Positions 26,659 through 35,707 of a stretch of DNA of 64,000 nt are shown here, in pieces. Numbering within the stretch: the stretch's first letter is position 1; each line of letters begins with the position of its first letter. The stretch is from Clostridium sp. 1001271B_151109_B4 (GTDB taxonomy: Bacteria; Bacillota; Clostridia; Clostridiales; Clostridiaceae). The stretch lies in assembly GCF_015670405.1 (NCBI RefSeq), contig NZ_JADPBQ010000012.1:1-64000 (forward strand), written 5' to 3'. The notes beneath the pieces were generated by a model. The model was given only the letters and a program-made list of their open reading frames with translations, searched no databases and had not been told where the DNA came from. The position numbers were made by a program, and so were the translations under genes.

Positions 26659-28371
26659 ATGAAAAGAAGTTATAAAGTATTATTGCTTACAATGTTAGTA
26701 TTTGTAGTTTCAACGTCAGTTGTATTTGCTGCAGAAGTTGAACCAGCAGCAGTTAATGCAGATAAATTTGGATTATGGACATTACTTCCACCATTAGTTG
26801 CAATAATATTAGCATTTATAACAAAAAATGTTGTTATTTCATTGTTTATAGGAATTTTATCTGGGAGTTTTTTGATTAGTCTTGCAGGACATAATGTATT
26901 TGGTGCATTTATACAAGCATTTTTAGATTTTGTAAGTAGAGCATTAAATTCATTGGCTGATCCGTGGAATGCAGGAATAGTTCTTCAAGTACTTGCAATA
27001 GGAGGCGTAATTAATTTAGTTGCAAAAATGGGAGGAGCAAAGGCTATAGCAGAGGCTTTAGCTAAAAAGGCTAAAACAGTAAAAAGCACACAAATGACAA
27101 CTTGGCTTTTAGGATTATGTGTTTTCTTTGATGATTATGCAAATTCATTAATAGTTGGACCAATAATGAGACCAGTAGCTGATAAAATGAAAATATCAAG
27201 AGAAAGATTGGCATTTATTATAGATGCTACAGCAGCTCCAGTGGCTGGACTAGCTATTATTTCTACTTGGATTGGGTTAGAAGTAAGCTTAATTGGTGAA
27301 GGATTTAATTCAATAGGTGTAGATGCAAGTGGGTTTGGAGTGTTTTTACAAACAATACCTTATAGATTCTATAATATATTAATATTAGCGTTCATAGTAA
27401 TAACAGCTTTAACATTAAAGGAATTTGGACCGATGAGGAAAGCTGAAATTGCTGCAAGAAATAGAGATAAGAATATTAAGGATGAAGTTGCAGTTGAAGC
27501 ATCAACTCAAATGGATGAATTAGAACCAAAAGAAGGTGTTAAGCTTAGTGTATGGAACGCAATTGTTCCAATAGGAGCATTAATAATTTCTGCATTAGTA
27601 GCATTTTATTATAGCGGATATAGTGCAATAATGGCGGGAGATACATCTGTAGCTCAAGAGATTATGATAAATTCACCATTTTCATTTAAAGGTATAATGG
27701 AAGCATTTGCTGCTTCAGATGCTTCTATAGCATTATTCCAATCAGCATTATTTGCTTCAATAGTTGCTATTTTGATGGGTGTTTGTAAAAAAATATTTAC
27801 TTTAAGTGAAGCTATTGAAGTTTGGGTTGATGGAATGAAAGGGTTAATAATAACTGGAGTTATATTAATATTAGCTTGGTCATTAGGATCAGTAATTAAA
27901 GATCTTGGAACTGCATATTATTTAGTTGAAGTATTAAAAGGAGCAATACCAGCATTCTTATTACCAAGTTTAATATTTATTTTAGGGGCAGTAATTTCAT
28001 TCTCTACAGGAACTGCATATGGGACAATGAGTATATTAATGCCACTTGCAATTCCATTAGCATATTCAATTAATCCGGATATGTCATTTGTAGTAGTTTG
28101 TACAAGTGCGGTATTAACAGGAGCTATCTTTGGGGATCACTGTTCACCAATATCTGATACAACAATACTTTCTTCAATGGGAGCTGGATGTAATCATATT
28201 GAACATGTTAAAACACAAATATGTTATTCATTATTTGTTGCATCAGTAACTATATTATTTGGATATATTCCATCAGGATTTGGAATTCCAATATATATAG
28301 TATTGCCAATTTCATTAATAGCATTATATATAGGGGTACAAATATTCGGTAAGAAGGTTGAAGGAGCTTAA
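26659..28371 (+). CDS. NhaC-type Na+/H+ antiporter family carrier, predicted lysine transporter
   Basis: 570 residues. A cleavable-looking N terminus (MKRSYKVLLLTMLVFVVSTSVVFAAE) is followed by about twelve membrane helices. NhaC-family blocks include VFFDDYANSLIVGPIMRPVADK, SFSTGTAYGTMSILMPLAIPLAY and GAIFGDHCSPISDTTILSSMGAGCNHIEHVKTQ. Because a lysine riboswitch precedes it directly, I infer that it imports lysine rather than serving only sodium/proton exchange. NhaC-type genes under lysine riboswitches are known elsewhere (LysW). ATG 26659 has AAGGGGG. Confidence 0.9.
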   Translation: MKRSYKVLLLTMLVFVVSTSVVFAAEVEPAAVNADKFGLWTLLPPLVAIILAFITKNVVISLFIGILSGSFLISLAGHNVFGAFIQAFLDFVSRALNSLADPWNAGIVLQVLAIGGVINLVAKMGGAKAIAEALAKKAKTVKSTQMTTWLLGLCVFFDDYANSLIVGPIMRPVADKMKISRERLAFIIDATAAPVAGLAIISTWIGLEVSLIGEGFNSIGVDASGFGVFLQTIPYRFYNILILAFIVITALTLKEFGPMRKAEIAARNRDKNIKDEVAVEASTQMDELEPKEGVKLSVWNAIVPIGALIISALVAFYYSGYSAIMAGDTSVAQEIMINSPFSFKGIMEAFAASDASIALFQSALFASIVAILMGVCKKIFTLSEAIEVWVDGMKGLIITGVILILAWSLGSVIKDLGTAYYLVEVLKGAIPAFLLPSLIFILGAVISFSTGTAYGTMSILMPLAIPLAYSINPDMSFVVVCTSAVLTGAIFGDHCSPISDTTILSSMGAGCNHIEHVKTQICYSLFVASVTILFGYIPSGFGIPIYIVLPISLIALYIGVQIFGKKVEGA

Positions 28372-28408
28372 GCAATAAGAAAAATAAATAAAGAGGGCTA
28401 TATAATAG

Positions 28409-28438
28409 AAGGGTTATGCAAAAGCATAACCCTTTTTT
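28409..28438. terminator. Bidirectional terminator between NhaC-type and MFS genes
   Basis: AAGGGTTATGC, loop AAAA, GCATAACCCTT, T run. Confidence 0.93.
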
Positions 28439-28445
28439 GGTCGTT

Positions 28446-29858
28446 TTAATCTGTAATTTTGACTTCCTTTTTCTTTACTACGAAAAATGCTATTATAAGT
28501 CCAATTAAAGATAAAGCTGCAGTGCAAGCAAAGGAAATATTCATTCCATAAATCTGAGCCTTGATAGGATTGGAAATTCCAGAGGAAAGACTAGCCTTAC
28601 TCATTAGGGTTACAATTATTGAAGTGCCTATAGAACCAGCAACTTGCCTTAAGGTATTATTTGCAGCATTACCATGGGCATAAAGATCTCTATGTAAAGA
28701 ATTTAAACCAGAAGTTGTTAATGGCATCATAAGCATGGAAATTCCTAACATTCTTAATGCGTATACTATTATTATATAAGCAATAGGTGTATTCATAGAA
28801 AGAAATGAAAGCCCAAAGGTTCCTATTGTTAATATTAAAAGTCCAGATAATGCAAGGTATCTAGCACCAAATTTATCAAATAACTTACCTGTGATAGGAT
28901 TCATAATTCCCATTACAATAGCTCCTGGCATAAGAGCTAATCCTGTATTAAAAGCTGAAGAGCCTCTAATATTTTCAAGATACATAGGAAGTATTAATTC
29001 TGATGAAATAAGTCCCGCATAAGCAATCATTACTATTATTGTTGAGAATGTGAATGCAGTGCTTTTAAATACATTTAAATTAAGCATAGGTTCTTTCAGA
29101 GTTAATTGTCTCCACACAAATATTACAAGAAAAACTATACCAACAATTAAAGGAATATATACATGGGTATTAGTCCAATTGTAATTTCCAGCATTACTAA
29201 AACCAAAAAGTAATGCTCCAAAACCTAATGTAGAAGAAATAAATGAAATTATATCAAATGATATATCTTTATTTTCTGTTACATTTTTTAATAAAAAGAA
29301 TCCAAGTATTAAATCAATAAATGCAAAGGGTGCAGTAACATAAAATAGATATCTCCAAGGGTAACTATTTATTATCCAACCAGATAACGTAGGACCTATA
29401 GCTGGGGCAAATGCAAGGACTATTCCTACTATTCCCATTGCAAATCCTCTTTTATCTATTGGGAAGATTATTAAAAATACTGTTTGCATTAATGGAACTA
29501 TTAATCCACCTGCTAAACCTTGTATTAATCTAGCACTTAATAACATAGGAAAGTTAGTTGCAAAGCATCCAACAAGAGTCCCTATTGTGAAAAGACCCAT
29601 TGATATAAAAAACAAGGTTCTAGTCTTAAATTTATCTATAAGGAATGCACTAAAAGGAATTATAATACCATTAGCAAGCATGTAACCTGTACTAAGCCAT
29701 TGCACAGTAGATACACTTATATTTAAATCTTTCATTATATCGGATAAAGCAACATTCATAAAGGTGCTATTTAGGAAGCAGATAAAAGCACCTAAAAGAA
29801 AAACACTAGAAATGACAATAATATTATAATTTTTATTATTAGTAGTTTCTTCAGTCAT
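28446..29858 (-). CDS. MFS drug exporter, DHA2 (EmrB/QacA) family
   Basis: 470 residues with about fourteen helices. Motifs: LNSTFMNVALSDIMKDLNISVSTVQWLSTGYMLANGIIIPFSAFLIDKF (DHA2 N-terminal pattern with the motif A region), ARLIQGLAGGLIVPLMQTV, and motif C-like GIVLAFAPAIGPTLSGWI in helix 5. Proton-driven export of drugs or lipophilic compounds is inferred from the family; the substrate is unknown. ATG 29858 follows GAGGTGA on the minus strand. Single gene. Confidence 0.93.
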   Translation of the reverse strand: MTEETTNNKNYNIIVISSVFLLGAFICFLNSTFMNVALSDIMKDLNISVSTVQWLSTGYMLANGIIIPFSAFLIDKFKTRTLFFISMGLFTIGTLVGCFATNFPMLLSARLIQGLAGGLIVPLMQTVFLIIFPIDKRGFAMGIVGIVLAFAPAIGPTLSGWIINSYPWRYLFYVTAPFAFIDLILGFFLLKNVTENKDISFDIISFISSTLGFGALLFGFSNAGNYNWTNTHVYIPLIVGIVFLVIFVWRQLTLKEPMLNLNVFKSTAFTFSTIIVMIAYAGLISSELILPMYLENIRGSSAFNTGLALMPGAIVMGIMNPITGKLFDKFGARYLALSGLLILTIGTFGLSFLSMNTPIAYIIIVYALRMLGISMLMMPLTTSGLNSLHRDLYAHGNAANNTLRQVAGSIGTSIIVTLMSKASLSSGISNPIKAQIYGMNISFACTAALSLIGLIIAFFVVKKKEVKITD

Positions 29859-29935
29859 AAAATCACCTCAAAAATTTATTATATATGTAGTTATATTTCC
29901 AAAAGTGAAATTATCTTATGCAAGGATTTTGTAGA

Positions 29936-29966
29936 ATAAAAAAAGGCTCATCTAAATAAGATGAGC
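29936..29966 (-). terminator. Terminator downstream of the aromatic-acid-exporter-like gene
   Basis: On the minus strand GCTCATCT, loop TATTT, AGATGAGC, then CTTTTTTT. Confidence 0.85.
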
Positions 29967-29999
29967 AAAATAAAAATATGTATTTAGTAGTATTAAAAC

Positions 30000-30037
30000 C
30001 AACTATACAATAATTGATTTTAATTATTGTATAGTTG
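30000..30037. repeat. Perfect 16-bp inverted repeat
   Basis: Arms at 30000-30015 and 30022-30037 around GATTTT, A/T-rich, just after the stop of the minus-strand gene. Possibly an mRNA 3' hairpin. It is not followed by a T run. Confidence 0.7.
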
Positions 30038-30044
30038 ATTTTAA

Positions 30045-30542
30045 TTATTTATTTGGTGGTGGGTTTATAAGCTTATTAACTAATATTGAAATTACTATTC
30101 CAAGTAATGTTTCTATTATTCTGTTAGTTGCATAAAATAAAGGATCACTATAAGCATGAGCTGTAGTAACACCTAAAAATGCAATACAGGTTATATTGAT
30201 AGCACCTGGCCTTTTTATAATATTGCATAGATAAATCATTAAGATAATACCTATAGCAATAATTAAATATATAAGTGGTTTTGATATGTAAGTATTAGAT
30301 ATATGATTTTCTAATGTTCTAAATAAGAATAAAAATACTAAGCCAAAACTAGCACCTAATATAGTACCTGCACCTCTATTTATACCCATATGAATTGAGT
30401 TATAAACAGTATCTTGTAAACAAATTACTGCAGTGAGGCAAGCAAAAAAAGGTTCGTTAGGCAAAAGTAACAAACATAGAAAAACAGCTATACCTGATTT
30501 TATTGTTCTAAGTCCAACCTTAGGAAATTGAAATTTTTCCAT
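30045..30542 (-). CDS. Aromatic acid exporter family (FUSC-like) membrane protein
   Basis: 165 residues with about five helices: GLRTIKSGIAVFLCLLLLPNEPFFACLTAVICLQDTVYNSIHMGINRGAGTILGASFG is the ArAE/FUSC N-terminal signature. It is only the membrane half of longer relatives, but stand-alone short forms exist in Firmicutes, and no frameshift is visible. Substrate unknown. ATG 30542 has AGGAGG with 7-nt spacing; the longer in-frame start at 30596 lacks a ribosome site. Confidence 0.85.
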   Translation of the reverse strand: MEKFQFPKVGLRTIKSGIAVFLCLLLLPNEPFFACLTAVICLQDTVYNSIHMGINRGAGTILGASFGLVFLFLFRTLENHISNTYISKPLIYLIIAIGIILMIYLCNIIKRPGAINITCIAFLGVTTAHAYSDPLFYATNRIIETLLGIVISILVNKLINPPPNK

Positions 30543-30715
30543 AATTAAGCCTCCTATCCCCTTAGATATTATATCTAAGAAATAGTCAAATTTCACTATT
30601 TAATATTATATTTTTTATTAAAATCAAAAAATGTTAAAAATTATATATTATTCATACTTTATAATAAAAATGATTTATAATTATTTTTAAGAATATATAG
30701 TAAAGTGGGGATAAA

Positions 30716-31051
30716 ATGGATTTAATTATACTTATTATTTTAGAAATAATTCCAATAATATTGTGGGGGTGTGGATGGTATTTTGAAAATAAATATTCTA
30801 AATATCCTGATATGAGTAAAGGATATAAATTTGGAAGTGCAAAAAATAGTAATGAAGAATGGCGGTATGGAAATAAAGTTGCTAGTAAGGGTTTTAGTGC
30901 AACAGGAACTTTGTTATTTATACTTATAATAATAGCAAGATTATTATTTGATACTAATATAATTACTGTTATTTTCATATTATTTATTGTGATATGTGTG
31001 AATTTTATGGTAATAGAGGGCATAATAAAAAAGAAGTTTAAAAATAAATAG
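30716..31051 (+). CDS. SdpI-like small membrane protein
   Basis: 111 residues with three hydrophobic helices (about 3-20, 63-80, 83-103). Between helices 1 and 2 lies KGYKFGSAKNSNEEWRYGNKVASKGF, matching the G-x-R-x-x-x-S-x-x-N-x-x-x-W pattern of the SdpI/YhfL immunity-type family. Function here is unknown. ATG 30716 follows GTGGGGA. Confidence 0.65.
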   Translation: MDLIILIILEIIPIILWGCGWYFENKYSKYPDMSKGYKFGSAKNSNEEWRYGNKVASKGFSATGTLLFILIIIARLLFDTNIITVIFILFIVICVNFMVIEGIIKKKFKNK

Positions 31052-31058
31052 AATAGGT

Positions 31059-31087
31059 TTGACAGGTTTTGCATTTTAGCATATTAT
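31059..31087 (+). promoter_or_regulatory. Promoter of the metG T-box leader
   Basis: TTGACA (31059-31064), 17 nt, TATTAT (31082-31087). Confidence 0.8.
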
Positions 31088-31109
31088 AAAATTAATAAAT
31101 GCATAGAAA

Positions 31110-31363
31110 AGAAGAGTAGTTTAGGAATGTATCTAAAGAGAGCTAGAGTGGGTGAGAGCTAGTGTTACTGAACTTTATGAAGATGGTCTTGGAGCTGATT
31201 ATCTGAGCTTGAAAAAGTTAGGGTAATACGGGAGCAACCGTTATATTGCAAGGTGATGATAGTCACCTACTGAGATATTTATTGTAAAATAAATATGAAA
31301 TAGAGTGGTAACGCGTATATAACGCCTCTATATGGGTATAAAAGCCTATATAGAGGCTTTTTT
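31110..31363 (+). promoter_or_regulatory. T-box riboswitch, methionine (AUG specifier)
   Basis: Stem I starts near AAGAGAG (31136). The specifier is AUG at 31183-31185, in GAAG-AUG-GUC, followed by TTGGAGCT. The T-box sequence AGAGTGGTAACGCG is at 31302-31315. The terminator GCCTCTATAT/ATATAGAGGC with seven T is at 31324-31363. Senses uncharged tRNA-Met. The next 96 nt before metG hold only a fragment resembling the palindromic repeat arms. Confidence 0.9.
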
Positions 31364-31459
31364 TAGTTAGGAGTTTTCAGTTAGTAGTTAAGATTAAACT
31401 ATTAATTTAAGCTATGACTTTTAATAGAAATTTGTTAACAAAAAAGAGGAGGAAGTAAT

Positions 31460-33403
31460 ATGACTAAAAAACCATATTATATAACTACGCCAATTTATTA
31501 TCCATCTACTAAGTTACACATCGGTAACACCTATACAACAGTAGCAGCTGATGCTTTAGCTAGATTTAAGAGATTAAATGGATATGACGTAATGTTTTTA
31601 ACAGGAACTGATGAACATGGGCAAAAAATTCAAAGAATAGCAGAAGAGAAGGGTATAACACCTAAAGAGCATGTTGATGAAATAGTTGCTGGAATTAAAG
31701 ATCTATGGGGTATGATGGACATAAGTTATGATAAATTTATCAGAACTACTGATGATTATCATAAAAAAACAGTTCAAAAGATATTTAAAAAATTATATGA
31801 TCAAGGTGATATATATAAATCTTCTTATGAAGGATTATACTGTACTCCGTGTGAATCTTTCTGGACAGAAACTCAATTAGTTAATGGAAATTGTCCAGAC
31901 TGTGGAAGACCAGTTGAAAAATCAAAAGAAGAAGCTTATTTCTTTAAAATGAGTAAATACGCTGATAGATTAATGAAATATATTGATGAGCATCCAGAGT
32001 TTATTCAACCAGAATCAAGAAAAAATGAAATGGTTAATAACTTCTTAAAGCCTGGATTACAAGATCTTTGTGTATCAAGAACAAGCTTTAATTGGGGAGT
32101 TCCAGTTACTTTTGATGAAAAACATGTAGTTTATGTTTGGATAGATGCATTATCTAACTATATATCTGCTTTAGGATATGGAAGTGAAAATGATGAATTA
32201 TATAAGAAGTACTGGCCTGCAGATGTTCATTTAATAGGTAAGGATATATTAAGATTCCATACTATTTACTGGCCAATTATGTTAATGGCATTAGGAGAAG
32301 AGCTACCAAAGCAAGTATTTGGTCACGGATGGTTGCTTGTTGATGGTGGAAAAATGTCAAAATCTAAAGGAAATGTTGTTGACCCAGTTGTTTTAGTTGA
32401 TAAATTTGGTGTTGATGCGGTTAGATATTATTTATTAAGAGAAATTCCATTTGGAGCAGATGGATTATTTAATAATGAAATATTTATAAAGAAGATTAAC
32501 TCAGATCTTTGTAATGACCTTGGTAACTTATTATCAAGAACAGTTGCAATGATTGAAAAGTATTTTGATGGAGTAATTCCAGCACCAACAGCTAAAGAAG
32601 ATATTGATAATGAATTAATTAGCTTAGCTATAGAAACTCCAATTAAAGTAACAAAAGCAATCGATAATTTAAGAATTCCAGAAGCATTAGAAAATGTATT
32701 TGAACTTATAGGAAGGGCAAATAAATATATTGATGAAACAACTCCTTGGATACTTGCAAAGGATGAAGAAAAGAAAGAAAGATTAGGTACAGTTTTATAT
32801 AATTTAGCTGAAAGCTTAAGATTTGCATCTGTATTATTATCATCATTCTTACCAAGTACAAGTGAAAAGATTAATTCTCAATTAAATATTACTACAACAA
32901 CTTGGAATTCATTATCAGGATTTGATGGAACAACACCAGGAACTGAAGTTAAAAAAGGTGAAGCTTTATTCCCAAGAATAGATGTAGCTAAGACTTTAGA
33001 AGAATTAGAAGCTATGAGATTAGCTCAATTAGAAGCTAATAAGCCAAAAGAAGAATATAAAATGCAACCAATTAAAGAAGAAATAACTATTGAAGACTTT
33101 GAAAAAATAGATTTAAGAGTAGTTAAGGTTTTAGAATGCGAACCAGTTAAAAAAGCTAAAAAGTTATTAAAATTAAAAGTAGATTTAAACGGTGAAGAAA
33201 GACAGGTTATTTCAGGAATAGCAATGCATTATAAGCCAGAAGAACTAGTTGGTAAATATGTAGTTTTAGTTGCTAACTTAAAACCTGTTACTTTAAGAGG
33301 TGAATTATCACAAGGAATGATAGTAGCAGCAGCTACAGATGATGATAGCGTATTAAAGTTAGTAAATCCAGGTGAATTACCAACAGGAAGTATTGTTAGA
33401 TAA
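31460..33403 (+). CDS. metG: Methionyl-tRNA synthetase with C-terminal tRNA-binding domain
   Basis: 647 residues. HIGN is at 20-23 and KMSKS at 298-302. The connective peptide carries one zinc-type knuckle (CTPCESFWTETQLVNGNCPDCGRP). VYVWIDALSNYISALGYG and the class I core are complete. Residues about 545-647 form the EMAP/Trbp111-like tRNA-binding domain (IDLRVVKVLECEPVKKAKKLLKLKVDL). ATG 31460 has GAGGAGG. This is the housekeeping enzyme and is T-box controlled. A divergent paralogue follows at 33610. Confidence 0.97.
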   Translation: MTKKPYYITTPIYYPSTKLHIGNTYTTVAADALARFKRLNGYDVMFLTGTDEHGQKIQRIAEEKGITPKEHVDEIVAGIKDLWGMMDISYDKFIRTTDDYHKKTVQKIFKKLYDQGDIYKSSYEGLYCTPCESFWTETQLVNGNCPDCGRPVEKSKEEAYFFKMSKYADRLMKYIDEHPEFIQPESRKNEMVNNFLKPGLQDLCVSRTSFNWGVPVTFDEKHVVYVWIDALSNYISALGYGSENDELYKKYWPADVHLIGKDILRFHTIYWPIMLMALGEELPKQVFGHGWLLVDGGKMSKSKGNVVDPVVLVDKFGVDAVRYYLLREIPFGADGLFNNEIFIKKINSDLCNDLGNLLSRTVAMIEKYFDGVIPAPTAKEDIDNELISLAIETPIKVTKAIDNLRIPEALENVFELIGRANKYIDETTPWILAKDEEKKERLGTVLYNLAESLRFASVLLSSFLPSTSEKINSQLNITTTTWNSLSGFDGTTPGTEVKKGEALFPRIDVAKTLEELEAMRLAQLEANKPKEEYKMQPIKEEITIEDFEKIDLRVVKVLECEPVKKAKKLLKLKVDLNGEERQVISGIAMHYKPEELVGKYVVLVANLKPVTLRGELSQGMIVAAATDDDSVLKLVNPGELPTGSIVR

Positions 33404-33440
33404 GTGAAGTTCTAAATATTTGATTTATATAACTGAACTT

Positions 33441-33471
33441 ACACCTACGAATGTTAATGAGTAGGTGTTTC
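33441..33471 (+). terminator. Terminator-like hairpin after metG
   Basis: ACACCTAC (33441-33448) pairs with GTAGGTGT (33461-33468), followed by TT. Confidence 0.65.
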
Positions 33472-33475
33472 ATTA

Positions 33476-33600
33476 AAGTAGTGAGTGACAAGTGATAAGT
33501 TAAGTAATAAAGCCGGCATAGGCCGACTTTTGGAAATGCAAAAAGGTCAGCTTTGCTGACCTTTTTACTATAACTCAAAACTATTAACTAATTAAAAGGG
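33476..33600. repeat. Palindromic intergenic repeat, copy 3 (variant)
   Basis: Left arm AGTGACAAGTGATAAGTTAA, hairpin AAAGCCGGC/GGCCGACTTT, then a terminator-type hairpin AAAAAGGTCAGC/GCTGACCTTTTT (33540-33566) and right arm ACTATTAACTAATTA. It lies between metG and its paralogue and would stop read-through. Confidence 0.65.
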
Positions 33601-33609
33601 GGTTTTTTA

Positions 33610-35238
33610 ATGAATATTATTATAGGTAATGCATGGCCTTATGCTAATGGACCTTTACATTTAGGAAGAATTGCAGTTTTGTTACCAGGAGATATTTTAG
33701 CCAGATACCATAGAATGATGGGTGATGATGTTATTTTTCTTTCAGGAACAGACTGTCATGGTACTCCAGTGACTATGAAGGCAAAAGAAGAAGGAATAAC
33801 ACCATTAGAGGCTGTAGAAAAATATCATAATGAGTTTCAAAGGTGCTTTAAATCATTAGGGTTTTCTTTTGATATTTTTGCAAAAACTCATTCAGAGTAT
33901 CATGAAGAAAAGGTTAAAGAGTTTATATTAGAACTATATAAAAAGGGATTTATATATGAAAAGAATGTAGAACAAACCTATTGTAAGAAATGTAATGAAT
34001 ATTTAGCTGATAGATATATTGTAGGAAAATGCCCAGTTTGTAGAGAAGAAGCAACTGGTGATGGATGTGAAAATTGTAATGGTGAATTTGAAAGCAGTGA
34101 GTTATTAGATATTAGATGTAAATTCTGTGATTCTGAGCCAGTTCTAAAAGAAACTAAACATTTATTTTTTAGCTTATCAAAGTTTGAAAATGATGTTGAA
34201 AGATTATATATAAATCAACATGGCTGGAGAGAAAATGCAAAGAAGATATTAAAAAGATATTTAGATGAAGGACTAAGAGATAGGGCAGTAACTAGGGATT
34301 TCAATTGGGGGGTTGATGTACCATTAAAAGGATATGAAGATAAAAAAATATTCGTTTGGATAGAAGCAGTTATGGGATATTTAACAGCTAGTATGAAATG
34401 CCTTGAAGAAAGAAAAGAAGATTATAAAGAATATTGGGAAGGTGAAGATTCAAGGGTTTACTTTATTCATGGCAAGGATAATATACCCTTTCATACTGTA
34501 ATATTCCCAGCAATTCTATCTGGGCTTGGCATAAAAGATTCTAATTTGAGAATAATATCAGGGGAGCATTTAAAACTTGAAAATAAGCCTTTTTCCGCAG
34601 TAAAGAATTGGGCTCTTTGGGCAGATTATGTATGTGAAAGGTATAATGTTGATAGTTTTAGATACTATTTATCGTTAAATTCACCAGAAGACAAAAATAC
34701 TGATTTTACTTGGAGAGAATATATAAATATACATAATAATGAACTGGTAGGAGAGTTAAATAACTTTGTTGGTAAGGTTTTATTATTTTCTAGGAAAAAC
34801 TATGCTAATAGAATACCTAATGGAAAGATGGATGAAAAATTAAAAAATGAAATTTTAAATTTATATTTTGATGTAGGTGATAAGATTGAAGAAGGTCACT
34901 TTAGAGATAGTTTAAATGACATAATGAATTTATGCAAAAAGGGAAATAAATATTTTGATAATAGTAAGGTGTGGGACTTATTAAGCAGTAATCCGAGCAA
35001 ATGTAAGGCTGTGATTTATAACTGCATTCAAATTATAGTTAATTTATCAAATTTATTATATCCATTTATGCCAGAAAGTTGTAAAAAAATAAAACAATCT
35101 TTAGGACTAAGCGAAGGAGTTTGGAGTTTCACTGAAAGGAAAGAAGGATTAGTTAAAGAATGTGAAGTTCTTTTTGTCAAAATTGATAAGAAAAGAGCTA
35201 GCGAAGAAGTTGCTAGATTGAAAGAAAAGAAAAATTAA
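33610..35238 (+). CDS. Divergent methionyl-tRNA synthetase paralogue with altered signature motifs
   Basis: 542 residues, of the two-zinc-knuckle E. coli/archaeal MetRS type: eight cysteines at 125, 128, 141, 144, 153, 156, 170 and 173. HIGH reads HLGR (17-20) and the KMSKS position reads KPFSAVK (326-332), so both ATP-handling motifs are changed. Methionine-pocket neighbours (VWIEAVMGY, FHTVIFPAIL) and the anticodon-binding helices are kept. There is no C-terminal tRNA-binding domain. I infer either a weak or specialised enzyme or a non-aminoacylating relative. It is separated from metG by terminators. ATG 33610 follows AAGGGGG. The frame is intact, so it is under selection. Confidence 0.85.
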   Translation: MNIIIGNAWPYANGPLHLGRIAVLLPGDILARYHRMMGDDVIFLSGTDCHGTPVTMKAKEEGITPLEAVEKYHNEFQRCFKSLGFSFDIFAKTHSEYHEEKVKEFILELYKKGFIYEKNVEQTYCKKCNEYLADRYIVGKCPVCREEATGDGCENCNGEFESSELLDIRCKFCDSEPVLKETKHLFFSLSKFENDVERLYINQHGWRENAKKILKRYLDEGLRDRAVTRDFNWGVDVPLKGYEDKKIFVWIEAVMGYLTASMKCLEERKEDYKEYWEGEDSRVYFIHGKDNIPFHTVIFPAILSGLGIKDSNLRIISGEHLKLENKPFSAVKNWALWADYVCERYNVDSFRYYLSLNSPEDKNTDFTWREYINIHNNELVGELNNFVGKVLLFSRKNYANRIPNGKMDEKLKNEILNLYFDVGDKIEEGHFRDSLNDIMNLCKKGNKYFDNSKVWDLLSSNPSKCKAVIYNCIQIIVNLSNLLYPFMPESCKKIKQSLGLSEGVWSFTERKEGLVKECEVLFVKIDKKRASEEVARLKEKKN

Positions 35239-35282
35239 AAAAAACCTAGAGTTATTTCATTTGGGGGACGAATAACTCTAGG
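35237..35282 (-). terminator. Hairpin with minus-strand T run after the MetRS paralogue
   Basis: CCTAGAGTTATT (35245-35256) pairs perfectly with AATAACTCTAGG (35271-35282). The loop contains GGGGGA. Only the minus strand has a T run (complement of 35237-35244), yet no minus-strand gene is visible to the right. Confidence 0.55.
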
Positions 35283-35344
35283 AAACCAACTTTACAAGAT
35301 GGTTTTAGGGGTAAATAATAATGCTTTAACTACTTTACAAGTAT

Positions 35345-35483
35345 TATAATAAACTTTAAATGTGTCATTTAGGTGTCAAATTTCTGAAGAAAATATTAAC
35401 TATTCTTAATATAAGCTAAATTTAAAAAGTTTTATCGTTGAATTTACTAGAATTAGTACTAGTTTCAAGGATAAAATTTTTTT
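35345..35483 (+). ncRNA. Candidate short transcript with strong terminator
   Basis: TATAAT (35345-35350) has only a weak -35 (TGCTTT, 35322). From 35430 to 35476 a long hairpin forms: TTTTATC, TTGAA and ACTAG pair with CTAGT, TTCAA and GATAAAA. Seven T (35477-35483) follow, making a convincing terminator. A transcript of about 130 nt is possible. Alternatively this is the distal terminator of the upstream gene. Confidence 0.35.
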
Positions 35484-35652
35484 GAAAAATTTTAATCTTT
35501 ATATGAACTATTTTAAATCTTATAAAAGAAATAAATATATATGATATTGTTGATAAAAATTTAAATATAAAAAAAGGAAGCTTTTATTTTAATATTTAAA
35601 TATTAAAATATCAATATATAAGAAGAAACTCAGTATTAGCTGAGTTTTTTTA
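35484..35652. other. Rest of the gap before tatD: palindrome and terminator
   Basis: A perfect 24-bp A/T-only palindrome (35586-35609) and a terminator AAACTCAG/CTGAGTTT with T run (35626-35651). No ORF with a ribosome site is visible between 35239 and 35707. Confidence 0.6.
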
Positions 35653-35707
35653 CTTTGTTTTGGTATAATAAACAATATAATTATATTTTTTTAAGGGAGA
35701 AATAAGT

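Noticed and set aside
26465-26662. 65-codon frame on the plus strand
   Set aside because: It lies inside the lysine riboswitch and its terminator, and has no ribosome site.
30652-31074. 140-codon minus-strand frame opposite the SdpI-like gene
   Set aside because: Low-complexity translation mirrored from the real gene; the plus-strand gene has a ribosome site and family motif.
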